This document shows positions 36,976 through 46,526 of a stretch of 64,000 nucleotides of DNA, one piece after another. Below the pieces are notes generated by a model. That model was not told where the DNA came from. It did not search any database and saw only the letters and a list, made by a program, of their open reading frames with translations. Position numbers and translations under genes: made by a program. Within the stretch, counting starts at the first letter, position 1; every line of letters begins with the position of its first letter. The stretch spans positions 2,424,001 to 2,488,000 of the forward strand of contig CP053447.1 of the NCBI GenBank assembly GCA_013285425.1, in the 5' to 3' direction. The stretch comes from Ignavibacteriota bacterium. Lineage in GTDB: Bacteria > Bacteroidota > Ignavibacteria > Ignavibacteriales > Ignavibacteriaceae.

Positions 36976-39900
36976 CTAATTACCTGTTAATTGCTGCTGC
37001 AAAACTTCAAAATATTTTCTTATCATTTGTTCATAATCTGAATTATAACCTTCACGAACAGCGTTGTTCAGTTCATCTCTCAATTTATCTTTTTGAGTTT
37101 CTTTTTTAAGATTTAATTCTGCAGGACTGTTTCTTGTAAAATTTGATCCTGTTTCCGATTTTCTTTCTTTTTCATAATCTCTTTCGTTAATAGATATTTG
37201 TGCATCTAAAAGTTTTGAAAGGATCCTTTCCTGTTTCTGAATAAGGTCATCAGTAAGTCTTTCAGTATTCATATCAGTTACTACTTCTTTCATCTGATTA
37301 ACAATGTTTTCCAGATCTGCAGGAATCTTTTTTGATTCACCGCTTTGTTTTGCTTCTTTATTTAACTGTTCCAGTGATTTCTGAATCAACTGCTGCTGCT
37401 GAGCTAAGCGCTGCATCTGTTCCTGCTGTTCCGGTGATAATTGTCCTTGCTGCATCTGCTGCAGCATCTGAGTCATATTATTCAAATCCATTTGCTGCCC
37501 TGACATTTTTTGAAGCTGCTGCATTAGTGACATCATTCCACCGCCGCCGCTTCCTCCCTGCATCATCGACTCAAGAGAGCTTTTCATCATCATAGCCGCT
37601 TCATTCAGATGCATCATTGCCTCGCCCTGTGAAAGCGTAGCCATACTTCCGTTTCTGTTTTGCATTGCCTGTATCGACTGATTCATTTTTTGTTTTGTAT
37701 TGCCAAGTGCTTTTCCCATTTCCGGTGTTATTGCAAAAGTCTTTTGAGAAAGTTCAGACATTTGTTCAAGCAGTTTATTTAAATTTTTACTTAAATCATT
37801 CTGCTTTTGAATGTTCTGTTCAAACTGTGAAGAGTTGGGATCAACCCTTTGTAATTTATCTTTTAGTTCTTCCTGTTGTTTTGATAAAGATAAAATATTA
37901 TCAAGAATGCGCATCATATCGGTAAAAGTCTGCATTTGATTTTCCTGCTGCATCATCTGCTGCATTTGCTGCATACTTTGCTTCATCTGTTTCATATTTT
38001 CAGATAACTGCTGCTGATTTTTTTGAGCCTTCTGCATTTGATTTTGTTTTAAATCTTTTGAGGTTTCACCTGATAATTCTTCATTCTTCTGTGCATCCAT
38101 TTCCTCCTGAAGTTTTTTCATTTCTTCGTTTGGCATATCTTTCAAATCACTCATCTTCCCGGCAAGTTCTTGCATCTTTTCCTGCAGCCGTTCAAGTTCT
38201 TTAGTTATTTCATCTTGTTTCTTACTCAACTGATCAGACTGTTTCTGATTATTCTGATCATTTTGTTTTGTTTGTTCATTTAATTCATTCTGTTTTTGTT
38301 CAATATTCTCGGTTCTTTTGATCATCTCATCCATCTTCTGTTCAATCTGGATTCTCTTCAGCAGATTCATCGTCCGTTCGATACTTTTCTTAAACTTCTC
38401 TTCATCCATTTTCATCTGATTCATTGCATCCTGCGTCTGATTACGATTCATCTTTTGTAATGCTTCCTGCATTTTCTCCATTGCCTTCTTAAACTCATCA
38501 CTTGTCATTTCATCCATAAGCTTTTGAAGTTCCAGATACTTTTCAAGTGTTTCCTGAGAAAGTAAATTGTTCTGCTGAAGTTCGTTTTGCATCTGTTTTA
38601 GCTGTTCACTTGTGCTTTCAATTTTTTCCTGAAGTTTTTCAAATTTATCAAGTGCCTGTTCAATTTTTTCTTTTTCTTCCCAGGTTAGCTTTTGATCATT
38701 CTTTTTGAGATCACTATCAATTTTTTCAAGTTCCCTTTTAAGTTTTTCAGCTTCTTCTAATGTCTTCTGCATCTCATCCTGAATATTATCCTGAGTTTTA
38801 TCTGCATTTGCAAGAATCTCATCAAGCGAAGGAACTCTGACATTAATTATCTGAGTCTTTGCTGATTTTGGTCCGCTTATATTATCATTATCAAAAATCT
38901 CCAGATAAAATGAAAAAATATCATTTACACCCGGACTTAATTTTGTAAGATTCCAGATATAATCAATTATCTGTTCTTTTACTTTTTTATCAAAATTAAT
39001 TTCAATAGCCGAAAAATTTTCCTGTGGAGATTCATATCTTGATGCAGAAAGTCTGTAGTTAAGAGTAAGTCTGGAAAAGCCATAGTCATCATTAATTTTT
39101 ACTTCCACCGGAACACGATTATCATTAGCAAGATTTAAATCCTGTTTCGGATAAACCATTTCTATGGCAGGGTCTGAATCATACATCGCTTTGATAAAGT
39201 ATCTGACAGGCTGCAGATTATCATTGTCGTAAAGATCAGTAACTGTAATTATATATGAATTATCTTTATGAATCCTGAAAGAGCCTTTAACAAAATTATT
39301 TTCTGAATTAAGTTTTATTTTGGCTGAGTCCTCAAATTCAATTACGGCTGATTTTAATTCTTTATTAGAAAGCAAACTTATCTGGACTGTGCTTCCTATT
39401 AGTGCAGAAATATTACCGTTATCTTTTTGCTGTGAGATCGGAATGCCAGAATATGCCGGCGATATTACTTTAACATCTAAAGACCTTATGACAGGATGGT
39501 CAATAACTTTAATCTGATATTCTTCACTTGAAATATCTTCTGCTTTTGCAAAATAGAATAACGATGATCTTAATTGCTGAATACTGAAATTATAATTACC
39601 GGTTGAATCAATTTTTAATTCGTGTTCATTAAAATTTGTCTGTTCCTCTTCGCGCGTTAACAAAAAAACTTTCTTTGGGATTTCGCCTTTTATTTTAATT
39701 ATAATATCAACACCACCGCCCTTTGTAATTTCTGTATTACCGGGAAAGATTTCAAAATAAAATTTAGCGGGAGGAATAAACTCCTGCCGGAAATTCAATA
39801 ATCTATTCGATGCTGCCCGCAATTCTGGAATTAACGCAAAAGATAAAACTGAAATAAAAAAAAGAACAATGAAACTTCTTAATAATTTTTTAACTCTACT

Positions 39901-40359
39901 GAAATTAACTATCGATTCAAATTTAATCGGTTTAGATCGTTCGTAAACATTTTTGAAGGCAGCATCCAATAATGCAGAAGAATAGTATGATTCAGATTTT
40001 TCTGCTGATACAAGCTGAATAGCGTTTAACAGATCATCCTTTATTTCAGGAAAGAATTTTCCTACTGTAAATGCAGATAACTGATAATTCCTGCTACCGA
40101 AAACATTAAAGTATTTAAGCAGCGGAAGTAATATCAAATAAACAATTGAAGCTAAGACTACTACAAGAAAAACAAAAAATAAAACTGTTCTGACAATAGA
40201 TTTTGAATATGCTGCAAGCTCAAAAAAACCAAACAGTAAAAAAACCGTAATACCAATAATCAGCGAAAGAATTAATCCCCGCAGAATTAATTCCACATAT
40301 TCCTTCCTGATTAAGGATTCAAGCTTTGCAATTATTTCTTTGTAAAAAAATTTATTCAT
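36976..40359 (-). CDS. DUF4175 family membrane protein with Gln/Met-rich coiled coil
   Basis: A 1127-residue protein with two to three N-terminal transmembrane helices (residues about 24-90, and one near 165-180), a periplasmic beta-rich region to about 510, and then roughly 500 residues of coiled coil made largely of Q, M, K and E (for instance MKQSMQQMQQMMQQ). DUF4175 proteins are typical of Bacteroidota and relatives; their role is unknown. The stop and start of the DUF4159 gene and this gene are directly adjacent (40360/40359), showing an operon. The low-complexity region may be a long periplasmic or cytosolic rod. Confidence 0.85.
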   Translation of the reverse strand: MNKFFYKEIIAKLESLIRKEYVELILRGLILSLIIGITVFLLFGFFELAAYSKSIVRTVLFFVFLVVVLASIVYLILLPLLKYFNVFGSRNYQLSAFTVGKFFPEIKDDLLNAIQLVSAEKSESYYSSALLDAAFKNVYERSKPIKFESIVNFSRVKKLLRSFIVLFFISVLSFALIPELRAASNRLLNFRQEFIPPAKFYFEIFPGNTEITKGGGVDIIIKIKGEIPKKVFLLTREEEQTNFNEHELKIDSTGNYNFSIQQLRSSLFYFAKAEDISSEEYQIKVIDHPVIRSLDVKVISPAYSGIPISQQKDNGNISALIGSTVQISLLSNKELKSAVIEFEDSAKIKLNSENNFVKGSFRIHKDNSYIITVTDLYDNDNLQPVRYFIKAMYDSDPAIEMVYPKQDLNLANDNRVPVEVKINDDYGFSRLTLNYRLSASRYESPQENFSAIEINFDKKVKEQIIDYIWNLTKLSPGVNDIFSFYLEIFDNDNISGPKSAKTQIINVRVPSLDEILANADKTQDNIQDEMQKTLEEAEKLKRELEKIDSDLKKNDQKLTWEEKEKIEQALDKFEKLQEKIESTSEQLKQMQNELQQNNLLSQETLEKYLELQKLMDEMTSDEFKKAMEKMQEALQKMNRNQTQDAMNQMKMDEEKFKKSIERTMNLLKRIQIEQKMDEMIKRTENIEQKQNELNEQTKQNDQNNQKQSDQLSKKQDEITKELERLQEKMQELAGKMSDLKDMPNEEMKKLQEEMDAQKNEELSGETSKDLKQNQMQKAQKNQQQLSENMKQMKQSMQQMQQMMQQENQMQTFTDMMRILDNILSLSKQQEELKDKLQRVDPNSSQFEQNIQKQNDLSKNLNKLLEQMSELSQKTFAITPEMGKALGNTKQKMNQSIQAMQNRNGSMATLSQGEAMMHLNEAAMMMKSSLESMMQGGSGGGGMMSLMQQLQKMSGQQMDLNNMTQMLQQMQQGQLSPEQQEQMQRLAQQQQLIQKSLEQLNKEAKQSGESKKIPADLENIVNQMKEVVTDMNTERLTDDLIQKQERILSKLLDAQISINERDYEKERKSETGSNFTRNSPAELNLKKETQKDKLRDELNNAVREGYNSDYEQMIRKYFEVLQQQLTGN

Positions 40360-41019
40360 TTATCTGCTTAAAGCATAAATAATTATATTAGTCCCGAACT
40401 TAAGAGCCTCTTCTCTTTTTTCAGGCGGATCGTTATGCACTTCAGGATCAGTCCAGCCGTCACTTGGATTTGATTCATAAGTATAAAACACAACCATTCG
40501 ATCTCCTAAAAATATTCCGAAAGACTGAGGCGGTTTTTTATCATGTTCATGAGTTTTCGGAGTTCCGTTTTCAAATTTATAAAAGATGTTAAATATTTTA
40601 TGTGAAAAAGGAATCTCAATAAAGTCATTTTGCGGAAATACTTTTTTCATTTCTCTTCTTATAGGTTTATCTAAGCCATAGTCATCATCAATATAAAGAA
40701 ATCCGCCGTTTTCCAGATAAGTTCTTAACCTTTTGACTTCTTCATTTGACAGTACAATATTTCCGTGTCCGGTTATAAATAAAAAAGGATAAGAAAATAT
40801 TTCATCTGAAGCAATATCAACAAACTTATATTCTGCTTTAACTTTAATATTTGTATTTGCTTTAACAAATTTTAATAAGTTAACTTCCGCTGAAGGATCG
40901 TTATACCAATCACCGCCGCCGCTGTATTTAACCCGTGCAATTTGAAAACCATCCTTGCTTTGAGCATGCAAGCATAAAAGATTTGAACTTATAAATAATA
41001 TTAAGAGAAAAATTTTCAT
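40360..41019 (-). CDS. DUF4159 family exported protein
   Basis: A 219-residue protein beginning with a signal peptide at the ATG of 41019 (MKIFLLILFISSNLLCLHAQS). A TTG at 41067 would add 16 residues ahead of the signal, so it is rejected. The mature part (YSGGGDWYNDPSAEVNLLKF, FLFITGHGNIVLSNEEVKRLR, GGFLYIDDDYG) matches DUF4159, a GATase-like fold without a known reaction. It is directly upstream of the DUF4175 gene. A BatA/VWA protein often found with this pair in other genomes is encoded 13 kb away at 54101-56191. Confidence 0.85.
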   Translation of the reverse strand: MKIFLLILFISSNLLCLHAQSKDGFQIARVKYSGGGDWYNDPSAEVNLLKFVKANTNIKVKAEYKFVDIASDEIFSYPFLFITGHGNIVLSNEEVKRLRTYLENGGFLYIDDDYGLDKPIRREMKKVFPQNDFIEIPFSHKIFNIFYKFENGTPKTHEHDKKPPQSFGIFLGDRMVVFYTYESNPSDGWTDPEVHNDPPEKREEALKFGTNIIIYALSR

Positions 41020-41103
41020 TTTATTATGAATAATACTTCGATTGACTGCAAATATAAGTTCTCTCAATCAGAAATACAGTCATAAATAACAGTATTAAAA
41101 TAA

Positions 41104-41130
41104 AAAAGGCGGGCTTTAATACCCGCCTTT
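41104..41130 (-). terminator. Rho-independent terminator after the 41228-42994 gene
   Basis: Read on the minus strand, GGCGGG and CCCGCC form a 6-bp GC stem extended by three A-T pairs, with an eight-base loop, followed by a long T-run (TTTTTTATTTT). It lies about 100 bases after the stop of the secreted repeat protein and just before the DUF4159 gene. Confidence 0.85.
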
Positions 41131-41789
41131 ATAAAGTGGACTTATTCTATTTCATTCTTAAAGATATCACCGTCTTTCATTCTTAATATTGTATAGAATT
41201 ACTTTAACAGAAAATTAAGAGTAAATCTTATCTGAGCAGCAACATCTTCTTTACTGATACAAAATCTCCTGATACTATTTTATAAAAATATACTCCACTC
41301 GATAAATTGCCCGCATCAAAGTTTACACTATATCTTCCGGGCTGCTGTATCTCGTTTACCAGCACTCCTATTCTTTCACCTATACTGTTGAAGATTATCA
41401 GTTCAACATTACCTGATGAAGATATAGAATAATTTATTGTTGTTGATGGATTGAATGGATTCGGATAATTCTGATCTAATGAATATTTATCAGGTATCTT
41501 TACTTCTGCTTCTATAACATTTGAGTATTCTATACTGCCGTCATAATCTATTTGCTTAATCCGGTACAAATATTTTCCTGAAGTAAGTCCTTCATCTGTA
41601 TATGAATATGTTCTGATCTCTGTTATTGTTCCGGAACCCGGAACAAAACCTATCTCCTGCCAATTAGATTCTGATTGCATCCGTTCAACAGCAAATCCTG
41701 AATTATTCGTCTCGGTTGCTGTTGACCAGTTTAGTATAACTGAATTATCAACTACATTTGCTGTAAATGAAGTTAGCTCAACTGGAATT
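41108..41789. repeat. 682-bp direct repeat, copy A
   Basis: Runs from the terminator stem into the last 190 codons of the 41228-42994 gene. Copy B lies at 43135-43816 with a constant offset of 2027 bp. No length difference exists, and only about eight single-base differences are visible, several of them silent. Confidence 0.9.
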
Positions 41790-42994
41790 ATAGCAGAAAG
41801 TTTATCAAAGAATAATTTTTTAGAACCATCATTGCCAACCCATAATGCTGCTACATCTGCACCCGAAAATTGTAATGATATAATTGAAGTTGAATAAAAT
41901 TGTGAGTATTCCGGCGGATTATCACTAACATGCACAGGTGCAGAGAATGTTGATGAGCCATGTGAAACAGATTTAAAATAAATTATATCTGTTGCATTTG
42001 AACCCTGCCCGACCTGTAAACTATCAGAGTAATAAACAATTCCAAAGTCAACTGCGCCGGAACCCGGATAAAACACCGCATCAAAAGAGTATTCATCTGT
42101 ATTGGGATTTCCAGCGACTAACATTGGCGGATCATAAGCTGCACCATTATTTATACTTTTTCTTGCCCAAATATTTCTTGAACTATCGGGACCTAAAGTA
42201 TAGAAGACCCAAGATTCGCCATTGCCGGATACAGTTTTTACTTCTTTTTTATAACCTGCGTCTGTAATAACATCAATAAACCCTGCTGAAGAAAGAATAC
42301 CAGGGGCTGTTTCCCGGTATCTGGCTTGCCTGACAACAGATGTTGCAGTATCTATATTGACCGGACCATAATAATTCAGAAACAGAGTATCGCCTGTTCC
42401 TGACATAGATACTCTTGGCATTGCCCCGCTATTAGTAATCAATCCTCTTGACATCCAGGTTTTTCCACCTGTTATAGAACCATATCTTACAATTGAATTA
42501 TTTGGAAGTGAATCAGCAAAAACATATAAATTGCCCGTAGAAGAAGCTACCATATCATAAGTGCGGTAATTGCCGGTAAAAAGCTGACCAAGATTTCCAC
42601 TTAATGGATTCCATACATAAATGCTGGTTCCAATCTGGAAAGAACAATAAATTGAATCAAGTCCGCTTCGGAACATTTTAATTTTCGAATAATTACCTCT
42701 GTAATTTATCCCTTGAGGAAAAATATTCCAGGTATCACCTCCGTCAGTAGAGGTGAAAACAACCAGCCCAAGATTTGCAGTTGAAAGAGTATCATTAACT
42801 GCTACAAAGATGGACCCATCTGATTTCTGAACTCCCGAAAAATTGCCAACAGGTTCATTATTAAGAATCGTTTTATCAAAAGCCCATTCTATTTGACCAG
42901 AGGTTGGTCTTGCATCCATAACTCTAATTTCGACATCATTTTGAGTGTAGATGAAAGTTGATAAAAAAAAGAATACCAGTAGTAGTTTTTTCAT
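41228..42994 (-). CDS. Secreted BNR/exo-alpha-sialidase-like protein with T9SS sorting domain
   Basis: A 588-residue secreted protein with a signal peptide (MKKLLLVFFFLSTFIYTQ). The middle region holds several BNR or sialidase-like Asp-box repeats (STDGGDTWNIF; ITGGKTWMSRG), which fold as a beta-propeller; no sialidase catalytic residues can be assigned. A fibronectin-like segment (IPVELTSFTAN to about 480) and a sorting domain (NYPNPFNPSTTINY and SGVYFYKI) end the protein. A perfect AGGAGG precedes the ATG. Its final 190 residues are nearly identical to those of the next gene upstream. Confidence 0.85.
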   Translation of the reverse strand: MKKLLLVFFFLSTFIYTQNDVEIRVMDARPTSGQIEWAFDKTILNNEPVGNFSGVQKSDGSIFVAVNDTLSTANLGLVVFTSTDGGDTWNIFPQGINYRGNYSKIKMFRSGLDSIYCSFQIGTSIYVWNPLSGNLGQLFTGNYRTYDMVASSTGNLYVFADSLPNNSIVRYGSITGGKTWMSRGLITNSGAMPRVSMSGTGDTLFLNYYGPVNIDTATSVVRQARYRETAPGILSSAGFIDVITDAGYKKEVKTVSGNGESWVFYTLGPDSSRNIWARKSINNGAAYDPPMLVAGNPNTDEYSFDAVFYPGSGAVDFGIVYYSDSLQVGQGSNATDIIYFKSVSHGSSTFSAPVHVSDNPPEYSQFYSTSIISLQFSGADVAALWVGNDGSKKLFFDKLSAIIPVELTSFTANVVDNSVILNWSTATETNNSGFAVERMQSESNWQEIGFVPGSGTITEIRTYSYTDEGLTSGKYLYRIKQIDYDGSIEYSNVIEAEVKIPDKYSLDQNYPNPFNPSTTINYSISSSGNVELIIFNSIGERIGVLVNEIQQPGRYSVNFDAGNLSSGVYFYKIVSGDFVSVKKMLLLR

Positions 42995-43134
42995 AGCGCC
43001 TCCTGAATGTGTTTAAAGATAGTTTAACCTAAGGTTTCTTATTTCTATAAGTTACCAGTTGAATAATATTAAAAAGATTGTTATGCTCAGTTATTGCAAA
43101 CATAATCCTATTAAGAATAAATAACAATAAATAC

Positions 43135-43816
43135 GGCGGGCTTTAATACCCGCCTTTACAAAGTGGACTTATTTTATTTCATTCTTAAAGATATCACCGT
43201 CTTTCATTCTTAATATTGTATAGAATTACTTTAACAGAAAATTAAGAGTAAATCTTATCTGAGCAGCAACATCTTCTTTACTGATACAAAATCTCCTGAT
43301 ACTATTTTATAAAAATATACTCCACTCGATAAATTGCCCGCATCAAAGTTTACACTATATCTTCCGGGCTGCTGTATCTCGTTTACCAGCACTCCTATTC
43401 TTTCACCTATGCTGTTGAAGATTATCAGTTCAACATTACCTGATGAAGATATAGAATAATTTATTGTTGTTGACGGATTGAATGGATTCGGATAATTCTG
43501 ATCTAATGAATATTTATCAGGTATCTTTACTTCTGCTTCTATAACATTTGAGTATTCTATGCTGCCGTCATAATCTATTTGCTTAATCCGGTACAAATAT
43601 TTTCCTGAAGTAAGTCCTTCATCTGTATATGAATATGTTCTGATCTCTGTTATTGTTCCGGAACCCGGAACAAAACCAATCTCCTGCCAATTAGATTCTG
43701 ATTGCATCCGTTCAACAGCAAATCCTGAATTATTCGTCTCGGTTGCTGTTGACCAGTTTAGTATAACTGAATTATCAACCACATTTGCTGTAAATGAAGT
43801 TAACTCAACTGGAATT
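43135..43816. repeat. 682-bp direct repeat, copy B
   Basis: Covers the spacer and the 3' end of the 43255-45687 gene and matches copy A at 41108-41789 without gaps. The terminator stem GGCGGG / CCCGCC is kept, but on the minus strand its T-run is poorer (GTATTTATTG) than in copy A. Confidence 0.9.
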
Positions 43817-45687
43817 GAAAGTTCTAATCCTCTCATTATTAAACCATCTGTACCTACAAGCCATAGATACGGACCATTTATTCTGATATCTCTTATTGTT
43901 TGTGATGAACCAAGGTACAACTGATTGCTAATCCAGTTATCACCACCATCAGTAGTGTAATAAAAAACTCCACCATCACCGCCTATGTAACCATATTCAT
44001 TACCTGCAAATCTTATTGTATAAAGTGCTAATGAGGTTGGCATTTGTATTTCAGTGAAACTGCTTCCGCCATTTGTTGTTTTAAATAATTTTCCTGAGCT
44101 TCCTGAAATGAATCCGTTATCGGCATCAAAGAAATGCATTGAATATAATGTTGTTGTTCCAAGTGTAGTGATTTGATTAAATGATGCACCGCCATTTGTA
44201 GATTTACTTACTCTGTTTCCGCCTCCGCAAAGATAGATTACTGAAGAATTAACGATAAAGATTTCATATCCCGCCGCACTTCCCCATCCGGCAGATACTG
44301 ATGCCCAGCTAGCGCCTCCGTCTGTTGTTCTTGCAACCTGCCCGCTGCTATACAATGCAAAACCAAGATTTTCATCATAAAATTTTATGTCATAAATATT
44401 ACTTGTTGCAACACCTGTTCCCGTATTAAGTTGATTCCAGTCATCTCCTCCGTTTGTAGTTTTATAAACACCACTGGGACCAACTGCACCAACATATCCA
44501 ACATTTTCATTTAAAAAGAAAACAGAATAAGTTCTGTATCCCGGATTTAAAGAAAGCTTGGACCAGACAGCACCTCCATCAGTGGTTCTCAAAATATCAC
44601 CGTATGAATTTCCCGATGTAATACTTCCGCCAACAGCAAAACCAACTGACTGATCCGGAAAGCTGACTCTTTGCAAAATATTATTTGCAGCTGATTCACT
44701 TTTTAACTGCCAACTTACTCCATTATCTTGTGATACAATTATGGTACCTATATCTCCGCCAATCAATACAGGTGTAGCTGCATCAGTACTAACACCTAAT
44801 ATAGCAAGGCTAAACAAATTTACTGAAGCCGGGGTTTGAGTCAGAACCCAGTTAGTTCCTCCATTTGTGGTTTGGAGTACTCTTCCCAAAGTTGTAACTG
44901 CATAACCATTATCAGCATCAACGAATTTAACTGAATAAACAGAAGTAGTTGTTGAACCGATATCGTAAACAATTCCACCAGAATTTCCACCATCGGTAGT
45001 TTTATAAATTTTTCCGGTACTGTTAGAAATCCAACCTGTATTTTCATTCAGGAAATATAGTCCGCGAACCGTACCATTAAGACCAGAAATCCCTGAGGAA
45101 ATGTTATTCCAACTCGCCCCGCCATTAGTTGAGCGGATTAATATTCCTGTTGTTGCTGATGCAGAGCCTAAAAAGATTAATGTATCGTTTACAAAATGAA
45201 TTTTATATATCGTAGTAGTACCGTAAGCCGAAACCGACCAATTATTCCCGCCATTAGTTGTCTTTAGAATATTACCCCCAGTACCAACAGCAAAACCAGT
45301 ATCAGCATTTATAAAATCAACATCATATAACGTAACTGTAACTCCGGAATTTTGCTGCTCCCAATTGTCTCCGCCATCGGTTGTTTTCATAATCAGTCCA
45401 CCGGAACCAACTACATATCCCGTATTCTGATCAATGAATCTTGCAGCCTGTATGTTACGTGCCTGCGAATCTATATAAGAAACAGACCAGGTAATGCCTG
45501 CATCAGTAGATGTTGTTACAGCACTTCCATTACCAAACAACATAAATTTATTTAGTGAAAGAACTACCGCATCATTTTGATCTGCTCCGCTGGGTTTTGG
45601 ATTTTGCCACACCCAATTAAAGTCTTGGGCAAACGCTGTTAAACTAAGTGAGATTAAAACGAAAAGGAATATTAAAAGATTCTTCAT
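43255..45687 (-). CDS. Secreted Ycf48/BNR-repeat beta-propeller protein with T9SS sorting domain
   Basis: An 810-residue secreted protein. The ATG at 45687 has TAAGGAG eight bases upstream and starts a clean signal peptide (MKNLLIFLFVLISLSLTAFAQ); a TTG at 45714 is rejected. About ten repeats with the core TTDGGDNW or TTNGGxxW and IxFVDxxxGY spread through residues 30-630, the Ycf48-like propeller pattern also seen in HCF136. The C-terminus carries the type IX sorting domain shared with its neighbour. The role is unknown; such proteins are often surface or adhesion components. Confidence 0.88.
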   Translation of the reverse strand: MKNLLIFLFVLISLSLTAFAQDFNWVWQNPKPSGADQNDAVVLSLNKFMLFGNGSAVTTSTDAGITWSVSYIDSQARNIQAARFIDQNTGYVVGSGGLIMKTTDGGDNWEQQNSGVTVTLYDVDFINADTGFAVGTGGNILKTTNGGNNWSVSAYGTTTIYKIHFVNDTLIFLGSASATTGILIRSTNGGASWNNISSGISGLNGTVRGLYFLNENTGWISNSTGKIYKTTDGGNSGGIVYDIGSTTTSVYSVKFVDADNGYAVTTLGRVLQTTNGGTNWVLTQTPASVNLFSLAILGVSTDAATPVLIGGDIGTIIVSQDNGVSWQLKSESAANNILQRVSFPDQSVGFAVGGSITSGNSYGDILRTTDGGAVWSKLSLNPGYRTYSVFFLNENVGYVGAVGPSGVYKTTNGGDDWNQLNTGTGVATSNIYDIKFYDENLGFALYSSGQVARTTDGGASWASVSAGWGSAAGYEIFIVNSSVIYLCGGGNRVSKSTNGGASFNQITTLGTTTLYSMHFFDADNGFISGSSGKLFKTTNGGSSFTEIQMPTSLALYTIRFAGNEYGYIGGDGGVFYYTTDGGDNWISNQLYLGSSQTIRDIRINGPYLWLVGTDGLIMRGLELSIPVELTSFTANVVDNSVILNWSTATETNNSGFAVERMQSESNWQEIGFVPGSGTITEIRTYSYTDEGLTSGKYLYRIKQIDYDGSIEYSNVIEAEVKIPDKYSLDQNYPNPFNPSTTINYSISSSGNVELIIFNSIGERIGVLVNEIQQPGRYSVNFDAGNLSSGVYFYKIVSGDFVSVKKMLLLR

Positions 45688-45880
45688 ACCTGACTCCTTA
45701 CAAAGGTTAATCAAATAGATTTTGTTAGAATTGTGTTCCCAACTTATAAAATGAAACCGAATAAATCAAAAAAATAACCTGACAAAGCATTGATTAATAT
45801 CTGAGCAATTGACTTAAAGTGCTTACCTCACTATTTTATTTATAGAAATTAATAGAATAGAATTAATCTTGGGTATAAAA

Positions 45881-46348
45881 ATGAAATACTGGCTAGTGAA
45901 ATCTGAACCGGAAGTTTTTTCTTTTGAAGATCTAAAGGGCTGTAAAGATCAAACAACTTTTTGGGATGGTGTAAGGAATTATCAGGCAAGAAATTATTTG
46001 CGTGATGAAATGAAAAAAGGTGATCAGGTTTTGTTCTATCATAGCAACGCTGACCCGCTTGCAGTAATGGGAATTTGTAAAGTTGTAAAGGAGGGTTATC
46101 CTGATCATACACAGTTCGATATTGATAGTCATCATTACGACATTAAAGCTGATCCAAAAAATCCGGTCTGGTTTATGATTGATATAAAATTTGTCAAAGA
46201 GTTTAAAACTCCTGTTACACTTCAGGAAATAAAATCAAATCCAAAATTAAAAAAGATGCAATTGGTTGCACGTGGAAACCGGCTATCAGTTATGCCTGTA
46301 AAAAAAGAAGAGTTTGATGAGATAGTTAAAATGGGACAACGGAAATAA
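45881..46348 (+). CDS. EVE domain-containing protein
   Basis: A 155-residue EVE (PUA-like) protein, starting at the ATG of 45881 with the family N-terminus MKYWLVKSEPEVFSFEDL; the TTG at 45869 is not needed. DQTTFWDGVRNYQARNYLRDEMKKGDQVLFYHSN is the conserved nucleic-acid-base pocket region. EVE proteins bind modified bases and are found both in RNA metabolism and beside modification-dependent restriction enzymes. Here no nuclease is fused or adjacent, so a housekeeping role is more likely. Confidence 0.93.
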   Translation: MKYWLVKSEPEVFSFEDLKGCKDQTTFWDGVRNYQARNYLRDEMKKGDQVLFYHSNADPLAVMGICKVVKEGYPDHTQFDIDSHHYDIKADPKNPVWFMIDIKFVKEFKTPVTLQEIKSNPKLKKMQLVARGNRLSVMPVKKEEFDEIVKMGQRK

Positions 46349-46377
46349 CGGGATAGTTATCAGGATTTTTCTGATCT

Positions 46378-46415
46378 ATGTTGATCCGTTAAATCCGCAT
46401 CATCTGCGTTTTATT
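46378..46415. repeat. Dispersed ATCCGTTAAATCCG / CATCTGCGTT repeat, copy 1
   Basis: The stretch GTTGATCCGTTAAATCCGCA and the following CATCTGCGTT resemble, on the opposite strand, the element at 47917-47995. Both belong to a CCGT/CTGCGTT-type short repeat often scattered in genomes of this group. It lies between the EVE gene and the RmuC gene. Confidence 0.45.
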
Positions 46416-46526
46416 GTATTCTTCATCAAAAAGCGCAGCGTACTTCTAACTAAAGTGTGCGAAGAATTCTCATTCTCGACTCGTTGTATCGTTCAAATTC
46501 TTCAGATGATTTTACGGGAAAAACGA

